DNA of 19,097 nucleotides from Bacilli bacterium (GTDB lineage Bacteria > Bacillota_I > Bacilli_A > RF39 > UBA660), in contig JAFPMR010000236.1 in the NCBI GenBank assembly GCA_017411235.1, forward strand, positions 1 through 19,097, written 5' to 3'. Below the pieces are notes generated by a model. It was not told the DNA's origin. It saw nothing but the letters and a program-made list of their open reading frames with translations, and ran no database searches. The position numbers and the translations under genes were made by a program. Shown piece by piece: positions 10,796 to 16,571 of this stretch; the stretch's first letter is position 1; each line of letters begins with the position of its first letter.

Positions 10796-12178
10796 ATGTT
10801 AAAGGGTGTACAATTAAGAGATTATCAAGAGCAAATACTAAAAGAGCTTGGTAGTGTTCCTAGTATTGGTTTATTTATGAAAACTGGTAGTGGGAAAACA
10901 CTTACAAGTCTAGAAAGATTTACTAGAAACCCTACAAGTAATCTTTTAGTTATATGCCCTCAAAAAATAGTTACACAATGGTTTGATGAAGTTGAGAAAC
11001 ATACTAATTTGCAAGTTTGTAAATATAATATGTCTTGGAGTTCTACAAAGAAAGATCAAACAATTCAAAGTTTTTTAGAAGATGTAATGTTAAAAGACTA
11101 TTATCAAGGTATGTGTATAGTTGTCAATTTCGATATTATAACTAAAATGACATGGCTAGATTTAATTGATGAGAATTGGACTATTATTGTTGATGAGAGC
11201 CATAAGATTAAAAATATGGGTACATCTAGAAGTCCTGTTAAGGTTACACAGAAGATATTAGAACTAGGAGAACAAACACCTTACAAAATTATACTTACAG
11301 CAACTCCTACTGAAAAAGAATATGGTGGTTATATTGATTTATATAGTCAATTAACATTTCTAGGATACTTAGATATGAGTTATACATTATTCCAAAATAG
11401 ATATTGCAGAATTGAAAAATTACAAGTTCCTGGTATGCCATTTCCAATTAAGAAAATAATAGGTTATAGAATGAACTTAATTGATGAGGAAATTAAACCA
11501 TTAATAAAACTATGTTGTAGATATTATGCTCCAAAATATGGAGATTATGATCCTCAATTATTAAAAATAACAATTCCTAAGGCTAAGAACTATGCTAAAA
11601 TGTTAGAAGATAGAACATATCAAGAAATAACTTTTGACAATGTTAGTGCTTTTAGAATTGGTAAAAAGACACTTATAAGTGGTTGTGTTACTGGTACTGA
11701 TGAGTATGGTAACAAATACAAATATGGAGATAACTGTAATAAGAGAGAATGGCTAGAAGAATTCTTATCAAATACAGATGATATTGTAAGTGTATTATAT
11801 AATTACAATGTTGAAAAAGATATAATCATTGATGTATGTGAAAAACTTGGTAAAAGTTATATAGTAATCAATGGAGAAATTAAAGATAAACCTGCTGAAC
11901 TTAAAAAAGAATTTGATGTATTGATAGGTCAATATGAAGCTTTTGGAGAGAGCTTAGACGGTCTACAATACAAATGTCATTTAATGGTATTCTATTCAAT
12001 GCCAGACAGTTCTAGAGCATATAGACAATCACTTGGTAGAATAGATAGAATAGGTCAAACTGAGATGCCTATTTACTACCACTTAGTTATGGAAAGAACT
12101 ATTGATGAGAAGATCTATGAGATGGTTTTAAATAAAGTTGAGTTTAGTGAAAAGGACTTAAACGAATTAACAATATAA
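10796..12178 (+). CDS. SNF2/SWI2-type superfamily 2 DNA helicase or translocase
   Basis: 460 aa, AAAGGAGG site. All core motifs are visible: a Q-like region RDYQEQIL (8-15), motif I GLFMKTGSGKT (25-35), motif II VDESHKI (132-138, DESH box), motif III TATP (168-171), a C-terminal RecA lobe from about 310, and motif VI RQSLGRIDRIGQ (410-421). The R.GQ ending of motif VI is typical of SNF2 enzymes. At 460 aa it is a compact phage version without extra chromatin-like domains. It probably translocates on double-stranded DNA to remodel or clear protein-DNA complexes in replication or recombination. Such phage helicases commonly sit with annealing and primase genes, as here. Confidence 0.93.
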   Translation: MLKGVQLRDYQEQILKELGSVPSIGLFMKTGSGKTLTSLERFTRNPTSNLLVICPQKIVTQWFDEVEKHTNLQVCKYNMSWSSTKKDQTIQSFLEDVMLKDYYQGMCIVVNFDIITKMTWLDLIDENWTIIVDESHKIKNMGTSRSPVKVTQKILELGEQTPYKIILTATPTEKEYGGYIDLYSQLTFLGYLDMSYTLFQNRYCRIEKLQVPGMPFPIKKIIGYRMNLIDEEIKPLIKLCCRYYAPKYGDYDPQLLKITIPKAKNYAKMLEDRTYQEITFDNVSAFRIGKKTLISGCVTGTDEYGNKYKYGDNCNKREWLEEFLSNTDDIVSVLYNYNVEKDIIIDVCEKLGKSYIVINGEIKDKPAELKKEFDVLIGQYEAFGESLDGLQYKCHLMVFYSMPDSSRAYRQSLGRIDRIGQTEMPIYYHLVMERTIDEKIYEMVLNKVEFSEKDLNELTI

Positions 12179-12194
12179 AGGAGATGATGAATTG

Positions 12195-12383
12195 ATGAAA
12201 GTATATGAGGTTGTAACTGAGGAATTTGGTGAAACTAAGAAGTATAATGTACTAAGTAAAAGTATAGAATATGCTATTGACACTTTAAAACGTAATTTCG
12301 ATTATTTTTGTGTTGATGATGTTAAATCAATTGATTTAATATGTGATGATGTTTACATACCAATAGAAAAGGATGTGAAATAA
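12195..12383 (+). CDS. Small protein, function unknown
   Basis: 62 aa from ATG 12195. GGAG lies about 11 nt upstream, and a TTG at 12192 is an alternative. It opens MKVYEVVTEEFGETKKYNVLSKSIEYAIDTL, a beta-hairpin plus helix outline similar to the 9023-9223 protein. Its TAA overlaps the ATG of the next gene (TAATG). Confidence 0.6.
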   Translation: MKVYEVVTEEFGETKKYNVLSKSIEYAIDTLKRNFDYFCVDDVKSIDLICDDVYIPIEKDVK

Positions 12384-12622
12384 TGAGTGTTAAAACAACT
12401 GTAACCTTAACTAGAAAACAAGCAATAAATCACATTATTGAAAAAAGAATAGAATTATTAAAAAGAAAACTTGAAAATGAAATTAATTTTTTGAGTAACG
12501 ATGTTTTAGAAAATTTATTAGATAATGTATATTATGATAGCAAATTTGAAAATTACAGAGTTATAGATGATGGAAGTGATGAAAATGAAACAAACAGTCA
12601 GTGGAAATACAAAAGGTTTTGA
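12383..12622 (+). CDS. Small helical protein, function unknown
   Basis: 79 aa starting at the stop of the previous gene (TAATG). A beta strand (KTTVTLTRKQA) then a long charged helix (INHIIEKRIELLKRKLENEINFL). The opening T(L/M)TR..AI resembles small phage proteins I recall. It overlaps the next gene by 38 nt. Confidence 0.6.
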   Translation: MSVKTTVTLTRKQAINHIIEKRIELLKRKLENEINFLSNDVLENLLDNVYYDSKFENYRVIDDGSDENETNSQWKYKRF

Positions 12623-12971
12623 TATAAGTTGTAGTGATGAAGATGTAGAAAAATCTATGAATACACCAATAGGAATAAGATGTGCTGATATTTATTTAAG
12701 ATTTCCTGAAATAATGGAAGATGAAGCAAATGATTTAGCCGAATTTTTAGAAGATGAACATATAGTATATGAAGGTGCAACAGATGTTTTTATGGAAAAA
12801 GACAAAGAAATAGAACGATTAAATAATATTATAAATACTTTTGAAGAAGATTTAGAAAGAGAAGTAAATATATCTGAACAAGATAGTATGGTTGGAAATT
12901 ATAGGTACACTGTTATACATTCAACACTTGAAAAAATGTTAAAATATTTTAGAGAATTAAAGGAGAGATAA
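12585..12971 (+). CDS. Acidic coiled-coil protein, function unknown
   Basis: 128 aa. Four in-frame ATGs exist (12567, 12570, 12579, 12585). The last is chosen because GGAAG is 8 nt upstream. The protein is acidic with a Cys-containing segment (GIRCADIYLRFPEIMEDE) and a C-terminal coiled coil (KDKEIERLNNIINTFEEDLEREV). The helical end could give a dimer. Not recognised. Confidence 0.6.
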   Translation: MKQTVSGNTKGFDISCSDEDVEKSMNTPIGIRCADIYLRFPEIMEDEANDLAEFLEDEHIVYEGATDVFMEKDKEIERLNNIINTFEEDLEREVNISEQDSMVGNYRYTVIHSTLEKMLKYFRELKER

Positions 12972-12973
12972 TA

Positions 12974-13129
12974 ATGAAAGTTAGGTATTCAGTTAGCAAA
13001 AACAAAGAAGGATTATGGGTAGTTTGGAAAGAAGTAGAAAGCAAAAATGCTATTTCTATAAGAGGTGTTTACTCTGATGTTTCAAGGTATAAATGTTACA
13101 AGTATAAAAAGAAAGTAGGTGCTTGTTAA
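12974..13129 (+). CDS. Small basic protein, function unknown
   Basis: 51 aa with AGGAGAG 6-7 nt upstream. Basic and aromatic, with KEGLWVVWKEVESKNAISIRGVYSDVSRYKCYKYKKKVGAC. Two nearby cysteines at the end. The fold looks beta-rich. It is one of the few basic products in the arm, so a nucleic acid or partner role is possible. Confidence 0.55.
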   Translation: MKVRYSVSKNKEGLWVVWKEVESKNAISIRGVYSDVSRYKCYKYKKKVGAC

Positions 13130-13131
13130 TT

Positions 13132-13488
13132 ATGAAAGTAGGAGATTATGTAAGATTTGAAAATGGAACAATAACAAAAATAAATTCATTTAGCGAAAAA
13201 GATAATCCGTTATTTAATATACTTATAAATGCACAATATTATAATTCTAGTGATATTAAAGTATCAAGTCCAAACATAATAGATTTAATAGAAGTTGGAG
13301 ATTATGTTAATGGACATAAAGTATTTGATGATATGAGAGCAGATACTGATGATTATGGAAATGATTTTATAGAAATTGGTATTGAAAGTGATTGTATGTT
13401 AAATCATTATATAAGAGAAGAAGATATTAAATCAATAGTAACAAAAGAACAATTTGAAAGTATGCAATATAAGGTAGGTGAAAACTAA
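13132..13488 (+). CDS. Phage protein with two SH3-like beta motifs
   Basis: 118 aa from ATG 13132; a TTG at 13123 is rejected because AGGTG fits the ATG. It contains a duplicated motif: MKVGDYVRFENGTITKI near the start and IIDLIEVGDYVNGHKVFDD near residue 50. VGDYV-type beta barrels are common in phage proteins. The end (IREEDIKSIVTKEQFESMQYKV) matches a conserved phage pattern I recall. Possibly a small nucleic acid- or protein-binding barrel. Confidence 0.7.
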   Translation: MKVGDYVRFENGTITKINSFSEKDNPLFNILINAQYYNSSDIKVSSPNIIDLIEVGDYVNGHKVFDDMRADTDDYGNDFIEIGIESDCMLNHYIREEDIKSIVTKEQFESMQYKVGEN

Positions 13489-13688
13489 TGTTAAAAGTAA
13501 AAATAAAAGATAAAACTGAATATGCAACAACTAGAATTAAAGGAACACATACAAATCTTTTAGAAAGTATAATTTTGCTAGATATATCTTTAAATAACTT
13601 GAAAGATGAATATAACTTATCTGATGAACAGATAGGCAGTTATCTAGCATTATATAGAAAACATCTGAAAGAGAAAGAGGTGGTATAG
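13488..13688 (+). CDS. Small protein, function unknown
   Basis: 66 aa, TAATG overlap with the previous gene. A beta start (KVKIKDKTEYATTRIKGTHTNLLESIILL), then a helical end (LKDEYNLSDEQIGSYLALYRKHLKEKEVV). The LSDEQI motif recurs in neighbours. No assignment. Confidence 0.65.
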   Translation: MLKVKIKDKTEYATTRIKGTHTNLLESIILLDISLNNLKDEYNLSDEQIGSYLALYRKHLKEKEVV

Positions 13689-13689
13689 T

Positions 13690-13851
13690 GTGATTGAAAC
13701 AGAGGATTTACCAAGCTATTATCCTGGTTATGATGAATACTGTGAACCTAAGGAAGAAATAGATTGGGAAAATGATCCTAGAATTGAAGAAAGCATTGAT
13801 GAAGCTATAATGAAAAGATTAGAGGAGGATGATAAAAATGGCTTACGTTAA
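13690..13851 (+). CDS. Small acidic protein with GTG start, function unknown
   Basis: 53 aa from GTG 13690 with AGAGGTGG 6 nt upstream. Very acidic: ETEDLPSYYPGYDEYCEPKEEIDWENDPRIEE. It overlaps the next gene by 14 nt. Likely unstructured or a small protein-binding peptide. Confidence 0.55.
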   Translation: MIETEDLPSYYPGYDEYCEPKEEIDWENDPRIEESIDEAIMKRLEEDDKNGLR

Positions 13852-14083
13852 AAGAGGTAAATACACAGTAATTGATGATGATGTTATAAAAAGTGAAATG
13901 TTAGATACATTAATAGAGAAAGGTATTGCTGATAATAAGGCTAGACAATTAGTATTTTATCCAGTACCTATGAGTTTAATTAGATGGTCTAAATATCTAG
14001 AACCTAGTGAAATTAAGTTGTTCCTAGAACCATTTAAAGAAGAAAACGCAACAGATGAAGAAACAGAAGATTTTGGATTTTAA
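13838..14083 (+). CDS. Small protein with an acidic aromatic C-terminal tip
   Basis: 81 aa from ATG 13838. The earlier in-frame ATG at 13829 sits right against the GGAGG site, so 13838 is preferred. It has a beta start (VKRGKYTVIDDDVI), helical middle and the tail ATDEETEDFGF. That tail nearly equals the end of the DUF669-like protein at 15996-16556 (ETEDMGF), so the two may dock to the same partner as bacterial SSB tips do (inference). Function unknown. Confidence 0.65.
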   Translation: MAYVKRGKYTVIDDDVIKSEMLDTLIEKGIADNKARQLVFYPVPMSLIRWSKYLEPSEIKLFLEPFKEENATDEETEDFGF

Positions 14084-14099
14084 GAAGGAGAGATAAAAA

Positions 14100-14303
14100 A
14101 TGAAAAAGATAAATATTGAAGAATTAGAAAAAGTATTAGATAGTTGTATTAAGGAAACTATTGATAAAATGGAAAAGGATGCTAAAGAAACTAAAGCTGT
14201 TAATGATAGTACTTTGTTTGTATTTTCCTTACAAAATATGTTAGCTATGGTAGAATATAAAAAATTAGTAAAAGAAAAGTTAGGAATAGAAAAGGAGAGA
14301 TAG
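14100..14303 (+). CDS. Small helical protein before the annealase, function unknown
   Basis: 67 aa, GAAGGAGAG site. Almost wholly helical with charged heptads (IEELEKVLDSCIKETIDKMEKDAKE) and a hydrophobic end helix (STLFVFSLQNMLAMVEYKKL). Not recognised; possibly a partner of the following annealing protein. Confidence 0.6.
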   Translation: MKKINIEELEKVLDSCIKETIDKMEKDAKETKAVNDSTLFVFSLQNMLAMVEYKKLVKEKLGIEKER

Positions 14304-14306
14304 AAA

Positions 14307-15281
14307 ATGGCAAACGCAAAGAAAACATGGAAAGAAGTATTTTTAGAAAATTATAGTGGTAAATCTGAAATAGCAAAAGAGGTTGAACCATTTATAAAAG
14401 AAAATTATAAAGGAAATGCATACATTCCTTGGGCAACAATGGAAAGACTTACATATATGTGTGATGAGTATGCAATATTTGAAAACATCAAAAATGCACA
14501 AGGTGGCTTAGTTCATACAGATAAAGTAGAAATGCATCAACAAAATATACAAAAAGGAGAAGTTGTTTCAGAAACAACATCACAAATGTTCTCGCACATG
14601 GTTAAGGTTAGATTATCTTTTATGGGTAAAGAATTTATTGAAGAATATCCTATACAAGATCAAGATTATACAGCAGCTAGAGTTTATAACCAAAACTTAG
14701 TAAACAAAGCTTTACAAAGAGCTAAAGCTAAAGTTGCTGCTAGAGCTACAGGTATTGGCTTAAAACTTTATGAAGGTAAAGATTTACAAATTGATGAAGT
14801 TCCACAAGAAACTAAACCTGAAATACCAGTTGTAGAAAATGCACAAAAAACTGAAAAAATTGTGCAAAAAGATGTTGAAAAACCAAAAAATGCACAAAAA
14901 ACTGAAAAAATTGTGCAAAAAGTAGAAGAAAATGTACAAAAAATTGAAAAAACTGTGCAAAAAGTAGAAAAAGTAGAAGAAAAACCACAAGAAATTGTGC
15001 AAAAACCTGAACCAGTAAAAGAAGTTGCAACACAAGTTGAAACACAACCTGCAACACAAAATGATGCAGTTTCAGAAGCAATAGACTTGATTAAAAATAC
15101 AGAAGTTGATAAAATGAATTTAGCATTGCAAAGAGTAAATGTTGCTTTAATGAAAAAACATAGGGTTGCTTTATCAACAGAAGCTAGTAAAGAAGAATTG
15201 AGAAGTATATTAGAAAATAAGGAAATATTTACTAATCCAGACCAATTCTTAAAAACATTAAAGACATTACTTGGAATGTAA
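14307..15281 (+). CDS. DUF1071-like single-strand annealing recombinase with repeat linker
   Basis: 324 aa, AAAGGAG site. Residues 1-165 match the DUF1071 annealing family: an NAYIPWATMERL segment near 37-48 (compare the conserved aromatic-W motif) and a C-terminal basic helix NKALQRAKAKVAARATGIGLKLYEGKDL (133-160), like the KAL...GLGLY..GEDL motif. Such proteins anneal complementary single strands in phage recombination. Residues 178-240 are a Lys/Gln/Glu/Val linker of AQKTEKIVQK repeats, and residues 253-324 a helical tail. Without the linker and tail the length would be normal for the family. Neighbours (SNF2 helicase, SSB-like protein, primase) support a replication/recombination role. 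Confidence 0.8.
   Translation: MANAKKTWKEVFLENYSGKSEIAKEVEPFIKENYKGNAYIPWATMERLTYMCDEYAIFENIKNAQGGLVHTDKVEMHQQNIQKGEVVSETTSQMFSHMVKVRLSFMGKEFIEEYPIQDQDYTAARVYNQNLVNKALQRAKAKVAARATGIGLKLYEGKDLQIDEVPQETKPEIPVVENAQKTEKIVQKDVEKPKNAQKTEKIVQKVEENVQKIEKTVQKVEKVEEKPQEIVQKPEPVKEVATQVETQPATQNDAVSEAIDLIKNTEVDKMNLALQRVNVALMKKHRVALSTEASKEELRSILENKEIFTNPDQFLKTLKTLLGM
14836..14964 (+). repeat. 36-nt direct repeats inside the annealase linker
   Basis: A 36-nt block occurs perfectly at 14836-14871 and 14887-14922, with a third copy having a few mismatches at 14929-14964. Each perfect copy encodes NAQKTEKIVQK. Each also contains TGCACAA and TTGTGCA as 7-nt inverted arms around 13 nt. Spacing is 51 then 42 nt, so the reading frame is kept. 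Confidence 0.85.
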
Positions 15282-15297
15282 TAGAAAGGATGAGATG

Positions 15298-15993
15298 ATG
15301 GAACATTATAAGAAATTTTATGAAGTTGGTGTTAATAGATATTACACTATTAATGTCGATGATGAAATGTACATAGGTACTGAGAGTTTCTTAAATTTAG
15401 GTAAAAAGAAGTTATTTAGAAAACAAAAAGAATTAAATATGGGTTTTAAACTTTTAAAGTTTTCTGCTCCTATAGCTCAGTTATTTAATGCTATGGATAA
15501 CTTAAAACCTACTAAGAAACAAAAGTATAATCATGAAGATATGATAACTTATGAACATATAGACAATAAAAAACTAAAAGAAGATATAAAACAAGCATAT
15601 TTCAAAGTTATTAATGATGAAATGGCTAATGTATTAAAACAACAAGCTGATTTATTAAATGAAGGTAAAGATGAACTTGCTGCTCAATGTGAAGCTTATA
15701 TTGAGAAACTAAAGAAAGTTGATCCATTAAATGGAATTGTTCTAGGAGCTCCTACACATACAGGTTGCATGATACTTAGAACTATGCTAAGAGAAGGTCT
15801 AGAACATTTATACACAGAACCAGTAAATGCATTTGCTAAGAACGTGTATTTATATGATCAAGATTGTTTTGGAACACTAACAATATATAGATTAATTACT
15901 GTTAAAGGTGTAGTTAAAACTATTGATACATTTATTTATGATAGAGAAGTAATTGGAAGTTTATTAAAAACTTTATATGAGGAAGGAAGATAA
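15298..15993 (+). CDS. Unknown 231-aa protein in the recombination module
   Basis: ATG 15298 is chosen over the ATG at 15295 and the TTG at 15271, as AAAGGA lies 7 nt before it. A beta start (YYTINVDDEMYIGTESFLNLGKKKLFRK), a long helical middle (KLKEDIKQAYFKVINDEMANVLKQQADLL, EYIEKLKK), then a conserved-looking block GIVLGAPTHTGCMILRTMLREGLEHL and beta strands (VYLYDQDCFGTLTIYRLITVKGVVKTIDTF). I do not recognise it. Its place between the annealase and the SSB-like gene, with tight spacing (16 nt before, 2 nt after), suggests a recombination partner. Confidence 0.75.
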   Translation: MEHYKKFYEVGVNRYYTINVDDEMYIGTESFLNLGKKKLFRKQKELNMGFKLLKFSAPIAQLFNAMDNLKPTKKQKYNHEDMITYEHIDNKKLKEDIKQAYFKVINDEMANVLKQQADLLNEGKDELAAQCEAYIEKLKKVDPLNGIVLGAPTHTGCMILRTMLREGLEHLYTEPVNAFAKNVYLYDQDCFGTLTIYRLITVKGVVKTIDTFIYDREVIGSLLKTLYEEGR

Positions 15994-15995
15994 TT

Positions 15996-16556
15996 ATGGT
16001 AGATACAAGTTTAAATAAAAAATATACAGCTAAGGAAGGTGGAAATTTAGATTTCAGTCCTATTCCAGATGGTATTTATAGAGCTAGAGTTAAAGAGGTT
16101 ACACCTTGGACTGCTAAGACACAAAATATTAAAGTTATCCAAAGAGATGAAAATGGTAAAGCATTATTAGATGAAAAAGGAGAACAATTAAGGGAATTAG
16201 TTCCTAATTGTACATTCTATAGCTGTAATGTAAAAATGGAAATTATTGGTGGGGCTTATGATGGTAGATTAGTATTCCATAACTTAAGCACACATCCAAA
16301 TATGCCATTTAATATTCCAAATTTCTTATATGGAATTGGTCTAAAAGAAATATCAGCAAGTGAAATTCAAGAAAAAACTAAAGGACTTATTTGTGATATT
16401 GATGTTTTTACTGATAAATATCAAAAAACAATACAAGACAAAGAAACAGGTCTTGATAAAGTTGAAGAAAAGTATATTAATAAAGTAAAAGCATTTAAAC
16501 AAATTCCTGCTGAAAACCCTAATGCTGAGATAGAAACAGAAGATATGGGATTTTAG
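15996..16556 (+). CDS. DUF669-like putative single-strand DNA-binding protein
   Basis: 186 aa, GGAAGGA site. The layout fits DUF669-type phage proteins: FSPIPDGIYRARVKEVTPWTAKTQNIKV near the start, then NVKMEIIGGAYDGRLVFHNLSTH, then a helix and strand KTKGLICDIDVFTDKYQK. It probably forms an OB-like barrel. The acidic tail NAEIETEDMGF resembles the partner-binding tip of bacterial SSB. Role inferred: coating single strands for the annealase and primase-helicase on either side. Confidence 0.75.
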   Translation: MVDTSLNKKYTAKEGGNLDFSPIPDGIYRARVKEVTPWTAKTQNIKVIQRDENGKALLDEKGEQLRELVPNCTFYSCNVKMEIIGGAYDGRLVFHNLSTHPNMPFNIPNFLYGIGLKEISASEIQEKTKGLICDIDVFTDKYQKTIQDKETGLDKVEEKYINKVKAFKQIPAENPNAEIETEDMGF

Positions 16557-16571
16557 TAAGGTCAGTTGAAT

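Noticed and set aside
14784..15081. Minus-strand ORFs opposite the annealase linker rich in Phe/Leu
   Set aside because: They are mirror readings of the AAA/CAA-rich repeats and have no start signals.
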